Source of the DNA: an uncultured Bacteroidales bacterium | GTDB lineage: Bacteria; Bacteroidota; Bacteroidia; Bacteroidales; Paludibacteraceae | Assembly: GCA_903873355.1 (NCBI GenBank) | Contig: CAIQOG010000121.1 | Location: 1 to 9,263, forward strand | DNA length: 9,263 nt | Direction of reading: 5' to 3' | Shown here: in pieces, positions 1 to 7,700 of the stretch | Position numbering within the stretch: position 1 is the first letter of the stretch | How the letters are laid out: every line of letters begins with the position of its first letter | Notes under the pieces: generated by a model | Told to the model about the DNA's origin: nothing | Database searches by the model: none | The model's input: the letters and a program-made list of their open reading frames with translations, nothing else | Translations under genes and position numbers: made by a program

Positions 1-392
1 CAAATAATATCACCTGCCGCATCAGCTTTTTGTTGAACCTGATAACAAACCGGCCAAACGGTATCTTTTGGTTGAATATGAACCAATACGCCACTGTTAG
101 CCAATACTTTTGTCCATCGATATTCGAAGTGAAGTTCATAGTTTTTATACTCGGCTTTTGTTCTTAAATAACCGCTCGATTCCCCTGAAATTTTCAAAAC
201 TCCCATCTCCATTTTGAAAACTTTCGACACATTCACTTTCTTATCTTTTAAGATATAAAGCCAGTTATTAATATCCGGTTTATAAAAATAAGAACGGTGA
301 CCACCTGTGCGTACAACCGGTTTCAATGCAAAAACAGAAACACAAGCTAACAAAAATGGAACAGCAATCAGGAGTTTAATAGGAGTCTTCAT
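1..392 (-). CDS. Secreted DUF1080 (3-keto-disaccharide hydrolase-like) protein, N-terminal part only
   Basis: Reading leftwards from the ATG at 392-390, the frame stays open for 130 codons to the window edge, so the C-terminus and stop are missing. Residues 1-22 look like a signal peptide: a basic start (MKTPIK), a hydrophobic core and a possible cleavage after VFA. Cys17 in FLLAC is a weak lipobox, so a lipoprotein is possible. The mature part matches the start of the DUF1080 fold, a concanavalin-like beta-sandwich found in enzymes that cleave 3-keto-glycosides and in secreted glycan-related proteins. Supporting blocks are GYLRTKAEYKNYELHFEYRW (residues 74-93), NSGVLVHIQ (99-107) and WPVCYQVQ (113-120). 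It starts 25 bp after the pgl stop, so it may be read from the zwf-pgl transcript; I see no clear promoter of its own. Family assignment is from motif recognition; the substrate is unknown. Confidence 0.8.
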   Translation of the reverse strand, partial: MKTPIKLLIAVPFLLACVSVFALKPVVRTGGHRSYFYKPDINNWLYILKDKKVNVSKVFKMEMGVLKISGESSGYLRTKAEYKNYELHFEYRWTKVLANSGVLVHIQPKDTVWPVCYQVQQKADAAGDII

Positions 393-417
393 GGTTTGTA
401 TTATTTTACATTATTCT

Positions 418-1152
418 TTATTGGTGAATTTCAGTTGCAGCCGCTTTATCCAGATAAAAAGTAACTTTACCTTTGACTGGTTGAATATGTGAGGTCGGGT
501 ATTTTTCAAATCCAGTCTCTTTGTTAATTATCTGCCTTAAAACAGTGGATTTAGATATTCCGGTGACCAGAAAAATGATGTTTTCTGCAGCATTTATTAC
601 ATTTCCTGTCAGCGTGATACGTTTCTGTCCGCTCACAGGATGAACCGCCACAGCCACTGTTTCTTTGGCATCAAGCATGCTCAGATTATTTGGAAAAATA
701 GATGCTGTATGACCATCATCACCCATACCAAGCAATACCAAATCGAACTTAGGTAAACCATTAAGTATTGGCAACTGTGTGTTCAGTAAATCTGCATAGT
801 TTTTTGCTTCTGTTTGTGACTCTGCTTCGCCAGTCATTCTAAAGATATTTGTTTCCTGAATTGGAACATGTTTGAGTAAATTTTCGTAAGTCATTCCAAA
901 ATTACTTTCAGCATGGGTTGGCGGGACACAGCGTTCATCCACCCAAAATAGTCGTAAAATATGCCATGGCATCTGGTCAACATATTCTTTTGCCAGAATC
1001 TGAAACAGTAGTTTCGGAGTATTTCCACCTGACAATGCAATATTTAGGGGAAGCGATTGCTTTATTTTCTCCTTCGCTTTACTCAATATCAACTCAGCCA
1101 CTGCACGTGCAGTAGCCTCAGGAGTGTCGAATATATGAAGTTGAGGATACAT
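418..1152 (-). CDS. pgl: 6-phosphogluconolactonase
   Basis: This cytosolic enzyme hydrolyses 6-phosphoglucono-1,5-lactone to 6-phosphogluconate, step two of the oxidative pentose phosphate pathway. From the start chosen here it has 244 residues, normal for the DevB/Pgl family. Family blocks are all present: LSGGNTPKLL (40-49), the FWVDERCVPPTHAESNFGM block (69-87), GMGDDGHTASIFP (142-154) and RITLTGNVINAA (178-189). The frame is open up to an ATG at 1257-1255. I prefer the ATG at 1152-1150, because homology begins there (MYPQLHIFDTPEATARAVAE). The extra 35 residues are low-complexity, rich in Leu, Ile, Asn and Gln, and are encoded by a repeat-rich spacer. There is no Shine-Dalgarno at either start. 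It lies downstream of zwf on the same strand, so the two successive pathway enzymes are probably co-transcribed. Function is near certain; the start is likely but not proven. Confidence 0.93.
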   Translation of the reverse strand: MYPQLHIFDTPEATARAVAELILSKAKEKIKQSLPLNIALSGGNTPKLLFQILAKEYVDQMPWHILRLFWVDERCVPPTHAESNFGMTYENLLKHVPIQETNIFRMTGEAESQTEAKNYADLLNTQLPILNGLPKFDLVLLGMGDDGHTASIFPNNLSMLDAKETVAVAVHPVSGQKRITLTGNVINAAENIIFLVTGISKSTVLRQIINKETGFEKYPTSHIQPVKGKVTFYLDKAAATEIHQ

Positions 1153-1287
1153 GTATTGTAGGTTGGGTGATTGATTAATCAGTTCATCCCTAAATTGGTT
1201 GATTAGTTGAATTGTTAATTTAAAAGTTAATCTGATCAACAAACCAGTTAACGACAAACTAATTAACTATTAACTATTTTCTAACAA
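1153..1287. repeat. Repeat-rich zwf-pgl spacer
   Basis: This 135-bp AT-rich stretch separates the zwf stop from the preferred pgl start. It is built from variants of a few short words such as GTTAATTAGTT, TTGATTAG and AGTTAAT in both orientations. A heptamer TTAACTA occurs twice in tandem at 1263-1276, with a degenerate third copy (TTTTCTA) at 1277-1283. GTTGATTAGTT (1198-1208) can pair with AACTAATTAAC (1257-1267) over 11 positions including one G-U pair, with a loop of about 48 nt. No GC-rich hairpin with a T-tract is present, so it is not an obvious terminator. It may be a decayed repeat tract in the transcript between the two genes. Confidence 0.5.
1263..1283. repeat. Tandem TTAACTA heptamer (two exact copies and one degenerate)
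   Basis: TTAACTA at 1263-1269 and 1270-1276 is followed by TTTTCTA at 1277-1283, just downstream of the zwf stop codon. The array is short and could be chance in AT-rich DNA. Heptamer arrays of this kind can change length by slippage, which here would alter the zwf-pgl distance. Confidence 0.45.
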
Positions 1288-2829
1288 TTATTCAGTCTTA
1301 AACTTACTGAATGGCGGTCTCCATTTGAGTTCTTTGTTACCAAAAAGCGCATCTGCTTCCTTCGGTCCCCAGGTGTTGCACTCGTAAAAGTATAAAGGAA
1401 TATCGGGGTTTGTTTTCCACTCCTGCAAAATCGGGTCTACAAACTTCCAGCTTGCCTTTACAGCATCTGCACGGGCATAAAGCGTCGAATCGCCTATCAT
1501 ACAATCTAACAACAAACGTTCGTAAGCTTCTGAAATTTTATTTTCAGCCAAATCCGAATAATGAAACGCCATATTCACATTCTGTACATTATAGCCTGCT
1601 CCGGGAATTTTCATACCAAAATCTACTGCTACACCTGCATCGGGATTAATTCGGAGAATAATTTTATTGGTTGATGCAGAGACTTCACGCTTTTTGAAAA
1701 GTTGATGTGGAGCAGGTTTCAGATGAATAACCACTTCAGTCACCCGATCGGGAAGTTGCTTTCCTGTACGGATATAAAATGGAACATCACCCCATCGCCA
1801 GTTGTCTACAAACACACGCATCGCCACAAAAGTCTCTGTTTTGGAGCTGGGCAGAACATCTTTTTCCTGTCGGTAACCTTTCTGAATAGCATTATTAACC
1901 AGAGTTTCAATATACTGACCGCGAACTACGTTTTCGGCAATTTCATCAGTCTTAACCGGTCGTAAAGCCTGTAAAACCTTTACACTTTCATTTCTGATAG
2001 ATTCAGAATCGAAAATAGCCGGTGGTTCCATTGCCACTACGGCCAGCACCTGAAGCAAGTGATTTTGAATCATATCACGCATAGCACCTGATGTGTCATA
2101 ATAACCGCCACGACCTCCTACCCCTATTTTTTCAGCAGCTGTAATCTCCACACGGTCGATGTATTTCCTGTTCCAAATAGGTTCAAAGAATCCGTTAGAA
2201 AATCGGGTAACCATAATATTCTGAACCGTTTCCTTCCCCAGATAATGATCGATACGGTAAATCTGGTCTTCATTGAAGCCTGTACGGAGTTTTTTATCTA
2301 GGTCTACGGCAGTATCATAACTGTACCCAAACGGTTTTTCTATAATAATGCGTTTCCAGCCATTTTCTTCATTATTCAGTCCAAACTTTACCAAATGTGC
2401 TGCCACCACTTCGTACAAAAATGGCGGAATAGAAAAATAATAAATAATGTTTTGCGGTATATTCAATTTAGACGAAAGCTTATTCAAATAAGTTTTCAGG
2501 GCACCGAAGTCTTGTTCTGTCTGATTATTAACCTTCTGATAATAAATATGTTCGAGAAACTTTTCAAGTTTATCGGGAAATTCTATTGAACCGGATTTCG
2601 CAAATTCGAGCATTGAATTTCGCACATCGACACGGTTTGTAACTTCATCCTTTTCCATACTTCCGGCACCTACCACAGCAAACTTTTCCGGCAACAAATT
2701 ATCCAGATACAACTGGAAAATGGCAGGTAACAATTTCCGCTTGGCAAGGTCGCCATTCGATCCAAAAATGACAAGTATTTGATTTTCAGAAGGATTTTTC
2801 TTGACAATATTGCTGTTTATTTCTCCCAT
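1288..2829 (-). CDS. zwf: Glucose-6-phosphate 1-dehydrogenase
   Basis: This cytosolic enzyme oxidises glucose-6-phosphate to 6-phosphogluconolactone with reduction of NAD(P)+, the entry step of the oxidative pentose phosphate pathway. At 513 residues it is full length. The N-terminal nucleotide-binding block is FGSNGDLAKRKLLPA (22-36); the family usually has Ala-Ser where this protein has Ser-Asn. The EKPFG block is at 164-168. The active-site block RIDHYLGKE is at 192-200, with Asp194, His195 and Lys199 in the expected places. GRGGYYDTSGAMRDMIQNHL spans 239-258 and contains the second conserved His (257). The ATG at 2829 has an A-rich leader with no Shine-Dalgarno, as is common in Bacteroidota. 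It is followed by pgl. The third pathway gene, gnd, is not adjacent; the upstream neighbour is instead an exosortase-like gene 104 bp away. That gap may carry a separate zwf promoter, but only a weak candidate is visible. Confidence 0.98.
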   Translation of the reverse strand: MGEINSNIVKKNPSENQILVIFGSNGDLAKRKLLPAIFQLYLDNLLPEKFAVVGAGSMEKDEVTNRVDVRNSMLEFAKSGSIEFPDKLEKFLEHIYYQKVNNQTEQDFGALKTYLNKLSSKLNIPQNIIYYFSIPPFLYEVVAAHLVKFGLNNEENGWKRIIIEKPFGYSYDTAVDLDKKLRTGFNEDQIYRIDHYLGKETVQNIMVTRFSNGFFEPIWNRKYIDRVEITAAEKIGVGGRGGYYDTSGAMRDMIQNHLLQVLAVVAMEPPAIFDSESIRNESVKVLQALRPVKTDEIAENVVRGQYIETLVNNAIQKGYRQEKDVLPSSKTETFVAMRVFVDNWRWGDVPFYIRTGKQLPDRVTEVVIHLKPAPHQLFKKREVSASTNKIILRINPDAGVAVDFGMKIPGAGYNVQNVNMAFHYSDLAENKISEAYERLLLDCMIGDSTLYARADAVKASWKFVDPILQEWKTNPDIPLYFYECNTWGPKEADALFGNKELKWRPPFSKFKTE

Positions 2830-2874
2830 TACTTTTTTTTATGTGTAATCTATAACGGTTAATCACGAAAAACG

Positions 2875-2888
2875 TTCAAATTTTTGAA
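2875..2888. repeat. Perfect 14-bp AT-rich palindrome upstream of zwf
   Basis: TTCAAA-TT-TTTGAA lies 45 bp upstream of the zwf ATG. The two-base centre makes an RNA hairpin unlikely, but a dimeric regulator could bind such a site. It overlaps the weak zwf -7 candidate. A/T-only palindromes are common by chance in DNA this AT-rich, so no function is claimed. Confidence 0.3.
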
Positions 2889-2918
2889 ATCTAAATTCAA
2901 GAATAAGTAAAAAAACAA
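2886..2918 (-). promoter_or_regulatory. Weak candidate zwf promoter
   Basis: Reading the minus strand, TTG (2918-2916) is followed after 22 nt by TAGATTTC (2893-2886), which matches the Bacteroidota -7 box TAnnTTTG at all but the last position. Transcription would start near 2879, giving a leader of about 50 nt before zwf. The long spacer and imperfect box make this tentative. zwf could instead be read through from tsaD and the exosortase-like gene. Confidence 0.25.
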
Positions 2919-2933
2919 CAAAAAACATTGCTT

Positions 2934-3554
2934 TTAACTTCCCGAACTTTCTGATTTAGCATTAACAGATGACTGTACAGGTTTTTTTACATTCATTTTT
3001 TCTTCCCAATACACCCACATCAAAAAGATTAAACCATAAAACGTATATTTGAAAATGTACAAATGAAGAATATTGAACCATTCAGGATGATTCTCGATGC
3101 AAGCGACTATAAAAGCTATCCTGAAAATATTAAACACATACATAACTAAAAGTGTGAATGGTATATACCATATTTTCTTTTTCCAGGGCCCGATACTGAA
3201 TAAAAAAATACAAAAACAAATATATGTTTGTTTAAGACCGGTACAAGCCCAAATAATCTGAACACAATTTTTATTAGGGTAGGTAAATAAATTCGTTATT
3301 CTGTTGAGGCTTACAGAAGAATTCAGAGAATGTAAAATTGAATAACAAACTGACGACACATGATGAGCCATATAAACAAACGGACTTGAAATATCCATTC
3401 CCCAAAGCATCACCTTTGAGTCTTTCGTATGATCCTCATCACCAAGGACATTGTATTTCCATAAGAAATTTGACAACATCAGTACTACGACAAATAAAAT
3501 AACACCTTTGAAAGGTTCTAATTTCGGAGGCAACTTAATCTTTAATGTTTTCAT
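2934..3554 (-). CDS. Exosortase/archaeosortase-family membrane transpeptidase (compact form)
   Basis: This is a 206-residue integral membrane protein. Hydrophobic segments lie at about 17-32, 97-122, 128-153 and 160-183, with a weaker one near 59-77. Exosortases are thought to cleave C-terminal sorting signals of secreted proteins and transfer them to a surface molecule, using a Cys/Arg/His triad. All three residues are visible: Cys104 in IIWACTGLKQT, Arg145 in FNIFRIAFI and His164 in NILHLYIFKY. Spacing and order fit the family. It is shorter than classical EpsH-type exosortases, closer to the small Bacteroidota variants; I cannot assign a named subfamily. The C-terminal tail (about 184-206) is hydrophilic and Ser-rich. 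It begins 29 bp after the tsaD stop, so co-transcription with tsaD is likely. No complete protein in the window ends in a sorting signal, so substrates must be elsewhere. Family call is fairly sure; activity is inferred. Confidence 0.8.
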   Translation of the reverse strand: MKTLKIKLPPKLEPFKGVILFVVVLMLSNFLWKYNVLGDEDHTKDSKVMLWGMDISSPFVYMAHHVSSVCYSILHSLNSSVSLNRITNLFTYPNKNCVQIIWACTGLKQTYICFCIFLFSIGPWKKKIWYIPFTLLVMYVFNIFRIAFIVACIENHPEWFNILHLYIFKYTFYGLIFLMWVYWEEKMNVKKPVQSSVNAKSESSGS

Positions 3555-3583
3555 AATGTTGACATTAACCTTAATATTAATTA

Positions 3584-4612
3584 TTATAATTTATTCGACA
3601 CACGCACAAATGGAACTTCATCTATAGAACAAAAATCCTTATGTTGATATTTTAAATATCCTGTAATTGCAATCATAGCAGCATTATCAGTGGTAAAAGC
3701 AAACGGTGGAATATAAACCTGCCAGCCGTATTTCGCACCATAATCCATGAAAGCCTGACGCAAAGCTGAATTTGCAGATACTCCGCCTGCAACAGCTACA
3801 TGCTTGATATTCAATTCTAACGCAGCTTTCTTCAGTTTGTTCATCAAAACTTCAACTACTGTCGATTGTAGTGAGGCACATAAATCATTAAGATTATTCT
3901 GAATGAAGTCGGGATTTTCTTTAATTTTATCTCTTATCAAATATAAAAAAGAGGTTTTCAGACCGCTGAAACTATAGTTATAATCAGGAATCTGAGGTTT
4001 GTTAAATGTAAATGCTTTGGGGTTTCCTTCTTTTGCTAAACGGTCGATATGCGGACCGCCGGGATAAGGAAGTCCCATCACTTTGGCACATTTATCAAAC
4101 GCTTCACCGGCAGCATCATCAATAGTTTGACCAATTACCTGCATGTCATCGTACGCCTTTACTAAAACAATTTGTGAATTTCCGCCCGATACCAACAGGC
4201 ACAAAAACGGAAATTCAGGCTGTCTTTCTTCTGATTTTCCTTCACTAATAAAATGTGCCAAAACATGTGCCTGAAGATGATTCACATCAAGCAATGGAAT
4301 ATTCAGAGCTTGTGCCAAACCCTTGGCAAATGAAGTTCCAACAAGCAACGAACCCAGTAAACCGGGACCACGAGTAAATGCAATTGCACTAAGTTCGGTT
4401 TTTGTAATACCGGCGCGTTTAAGGGCTTCGTGAACTACAGGTATAATATTTAACTGATGAGCACGCGATGCAAGCTCTGGCACTACACCGCCAAAATTGG
4501 CATGAACAGCCTGATTTGCAATAACATTAGAGAGCATGACGCCATCACGAATTACCGAAGCAGAAGTATCATCACAAGATGACTCAATACCTAATATGAT
4601 TGTAGAATTCAT
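3584..4612 (-). CDS. tsaD: tRNA N6-adenosine threonylcarbamoyltransferase
   Basis: TsaD transfers the threonylcarbamoyl group from threonylcarbamoyl-AMP to A37 of ANN-decoding tRNAs, forming t6A, working with TsaB and TsaE in the cytosol. The 342-residue product is full length for the Kae1/TsaD family. Diagnostic blocks are GIESSCDDTSASV (8-20), GGVVPELASRAH (41-52), the metal-binding HLQAH (His112, His116), LVSGGNSQIV (140-149), GEAFDKCAKVMGLPYPGGP (169-187), SFSGLKT (214-220), AGGVSANSALR (275-285) and TDNAAMIA (308-315), with Asp309 the expected metal ligand. The ATG at 4612 gives the normal N-terminus. A good promoter sits about 45 bp upstream, and tamB diverges from the other side of the same gap. 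The exosortase-like gene follows at 29 bp. tsaB and tsaE are not in the window. Confidence 0.99.
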   Translation of the reverse strand: MNSTIILGIESSCDDTSASVIRDGVMLSNVIANQAVHANFGGVVPELASRAHQLNIIPVVHEALKRAGITKTELSAIAFTRGPGLLGSLLVGTSFAKGLAQALNIPLLDVNHLQAHVLAHFISEGKSEERQPEFPFLCLLVSGGNSQIVLVKAYDDMQVIGQTIDDAAGEAFDKCAKVMGLPYPGGPHIDRLAKEGNPKAFTFNKPQIPDYNYSFSGLKTSFLYLIRDKIKENPDFIQNNLNDLCASLQSTVVEVLMNKLKKAALELNIKHVAVAGGVSANSALRQAFMDYGAKYGWQVYIPPFAFTTDNAAMIAITGYLKYQHKDFCSIDEVPFVRVSNKL

Positions 4613-4654
4613 TATTAATCAGCAAATATCCTGAAATTTAGTTTGTTTTGTCAA

Positions 4655-4683
4655 CAAAAGTATTCAACAAATTGGCACAACAA
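4655..4683 (-). promoter_or_regulatory. tsaD promoter, Bacteroidota type
   Basis: On the minus strand TTG (4683-4681) is followed after 18 nt by TACTTTTG (4662-4655), an exact match to the Bacteroidota -7 box TAnnTTTG. Transcription would begin near 4648, leaving a leader of about 36 nt before the tsaD ATG. It probably also drives the exosortase-like gene. The octamer is identical to the tamB -7 box on the other strand. Confidence 0.65.
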
Positions 4684-4733
4684 TTGCAGTTTTAAATTTT
4701 TGGTTGATATATTGCTTTGTTATAGGCATTTCA

Positions 4734-4766
4734 TTGCAATATTCACAAATTTATTAGTTACTTTTG
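4734..4766 (+). promoter_or_regulatory. tamB promoter, Bacteroidota type
   Basis: TACTTTTG at 4759-4766 matches the Bacteroidota -7 box TAnnTTTG exactly. A TTG at 4734-4736, 22 nt upstream, could serve as the -33 element, a rather long spacer. The expected transcription start near 4771-4775 would give only 11-15 nt of leader before the proposed tamB start codon, which argues against any start codon farther upstream. Confidence 0.55.
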
Positions 4767-4785
4767 CGAAACAAAGTTCAAAGGT

Positions 4786-7700
4786 ATAAAAAAAACACTT
4801 AAAATAGCAGGTTTTAGCGTAGGTGGAATTATTTTATTTCTCGCGCTCGTTTATATTGCGCTGCAAACCAGCCCGATACAAAATGTATTATCCAAAGTCA
4901 TTCTTTCTGAACTTTCTAAGAAACTCCACACCAAAGTCACTGTAGGTAAAATTGATTACCGCTTTTTCAATGACGTTACTATTCATGATTTGTATGCTGA
5001 GGATTTGCAAAAAGACACTCTTTTATTTGTAAAAGAAGCAAATGCCCATTTCAAATTCTGGAAATTCTTTCACGGGAAAGTTATATTCAGTTCCATTGAA
5101 TTAGACCAACTTTATGGCAACCTGATAATTGATAAAGCAGGACATTCTAATATTGACTTTATAATTGAGGCTTTCAAAACCCCACAAAAAAACGACACCA
5201 CTAAAGTTCAATATAAAATAAGCAGTTTCAAAGTCAAAAACTCGAGATTTTCATACACGAATTTAAAAGAGATCCAGAATGTACCTAAAGGTGTTTTCAA
5301 TCCTAATAAGCTGTATATAAAAGATATAAATATTGATTTATCGCTTAATATTATCAATAAAGACTCCTTTGATATTCGGGTAAACAAATTTTCTGCGCAG
5401 GAAAAGAACGGCCTTACAATAACCAATATCCGGACTCAGATTCAGGCTTTTAAGAAGGGAATCAAAATCCCTGAAGTGGTTGTAAATATGCCGGCTTCAA
5501 CAATAAATCTTAAAGATATTCAACTAAAATACGATAGTCTGAGTGATTTACAACACTTTGGAAATAAAGTCCGTTGGAATGCTCCTATAAAATTGTCGAG
5601 TATCGCTTTTTCTGATCTTAAAACCTTTGTTCCGGAATTTAAAAACCTGAAAGGATCGGCAACATTTAAAGGTCTCATTACGGGACGGATAAAAGGTATG
5701 CGATTTGAAAAAATGGAAATTAAATATGGCAATTCATTTCAACTGAATGCTGATTTAGATGTGAATGGTCTTCCTGATTTACGTGAAGCATTTATCTATG
5801 GGCAAATACATGATTTGCATTTTGAAAAAAGTGATTTGCAGGACTTTATATCAGATTTAACCCGTAAACCATTTCTCCTGCCCAATGAGCTTAATCAACT
5901 TGGTTTGATTCATTACAATGGAAACATTACCGGATTTTTGAATAATCTGGTGGTTTTTGGCAATGTGTCAACTAACATTGGCAGTGTTTCGACTGATATT
6001 TCTCTGAAGTTTGAGAATCAACTTAAAGACCTTGTTTACAATGGAACAGTAAAATCGAACAATCTTCAGTTAGGGAAATTATTAAACAACAAACAATTAG
6101 GGAAGGCATCATTTAGCCTGAATACAGAAGGTGCAAAAAAAGAAGGATTACCCGTGCAAGGTACAATTGAAGCAGAAATACCGGAGTTCCAGTACAATGG
6201 TTATCTTTATCGGGATATCAAATTTGATGGAGAATATGATGGCAAAGGATTTGATGGTACTGCTGATGTAAAGGACGAAAATATAGATGCACATTTTGGA
6301 GGGAAAATTGATCTTACACAAAAGCTACCTGTTTTTGATTTTGATCTAGCCGTTAACAATACTAATCTGAATGCTCTTAAACTGACCAATAAATATCCCG
6401 ATTCAAGACTTTCGTTTAGTGCAAAAACCAATATGATTGGGAACTCGCTTGACAATATTAATGGGTATTTAAGCTTTGAAAACATCAAATTTATTAATCA
6501 GAACAAAACACTAAACATCGATAATATCAGGGTAACATCACGGATTGAGACTGAAAACACCAATTTAAGCATTACATCTGATTTTCTGAACGGCTCATTA
6601 AACGGAAAGTTTAAATACAGCACAATAGCTCAAACAATTAATAAAATAGTTTTGAATTACCTGCCATCACTTGCTTCATTGGAAAAAACTCAAGTAGCGA
6701 ATGCCCCAAATCATATTGATATTGACTTAAAACTTTCCAACACCAAAGAAATCTCAGAGATACTGGTTTTGCCATACACGCTTGAAGAAACGTCAACGTT
6801 TAAAGGTTTTATAGATGAGAAGTCCAACAAATTGGATATTTCAGGAAATATCCCGGTATTAAAATCGAATAAGCAGAAAATAGACAATATAACATTGCAC
6901 ATAGACAACTCAAAACAACAATTACAATTTATTACCCGGGCACAAATTGAGAGTAAAGATGAAACACTTCGAATTTTCTTAAAAGCTACTGCTGCTCAGG
7001 ATACAATTGGCACATTGATTGGATGGCAAAACAATCAACAAATAACTAATGCTGGTGAAATATCTGCTGTTACGCATTTTAAAACGGTGAATGGTAATTT
7101 TGCTGCACAGCTAAACATCCATCCTTCACAAATTATTATTTCAGATTCTACATGGAATTTTCATCCCTGCCAAATAAACTTCAATCCGGATAGCACCATT
7201 CAGATTCACAATTTTAATTTAGATAATCACAATCAATTTATACATATTAACGGAATAGCTTCAAAAAGCAAAAATGATAGTGTTTCTGTGGTAATGAACC
7301 AACTCGACCTTGATTTCATCATGATGTTACTCAAACTAAAAGGCATTAGTATTGGCGGAATTGCAACCGGAAAAGCTATTCTGCTGAGTGTCCTCGATGA
7401 GCCTGTTTTTAATGCAAATATCAAAGTCAAAGGGTTTAATCTTAACCATAAAGTAATTGGTGATGCAAATGTTTTTTCAACCTGGGATAAGGAAAATAAC
7501 CGTATTTTGGCGCATGGATTTTTTATTGGAGAAAAAAATGATACAATTATCAAAGCAGTTGGAGTTTACACACCAAGAACCGATACAATTGACATAAGAT
7601 ACGATGCCAAACGATTTAGTATAGAATTCCTCAGTCCATATTTCGAATCTGTAGCAAAAGACTTAAAAGGTTATGCAAGAGGAAATATCAGGATGTATGG

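Noticed and set aside
307..492. Small plus-strand frame spanning the pgl-DUF1080 junction
   Set aside because: It is antisense to the signal peptide of the DUF1080 protein and the end of pgl; its hydrophobic stretch reflects the AT-rich junction rather than a supported gene.
1153..1257. pgl starting at the ATG at 1257
   Set aside because: The added 35 residues are low-complexity, come from repeat-rich DNA and have no counterpart in the family; 244 residues from 1152 is the usual length.
918..1965. Plus-strand open frames opposite pgl and zwf (for example 918-1115, 1410-1649, 1702-1965)
   Set aside because: They lie antisense to genes with clear family motifs, have no recognisable domains and look like shadows.
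2905..2940. Intrinsic terminator after the exosortase-like gene
   Set aside because: The minus strand has a T-rich tract after the stop, but only a very weak A/T stem precedes it; no stable hairpin was found.
4764..4802. Alternative tamB start: TTG at 4764 in another frame, joined by a frameshift at the run of eight A at 4788-4795
   Set aside because: The TTG overlaps the predicted -7 box, the frame ends at a TAA at 4800-4802 unless shifted, and the in-frame reading at 4786 already gives the typical TamB N-terminus without any shift.
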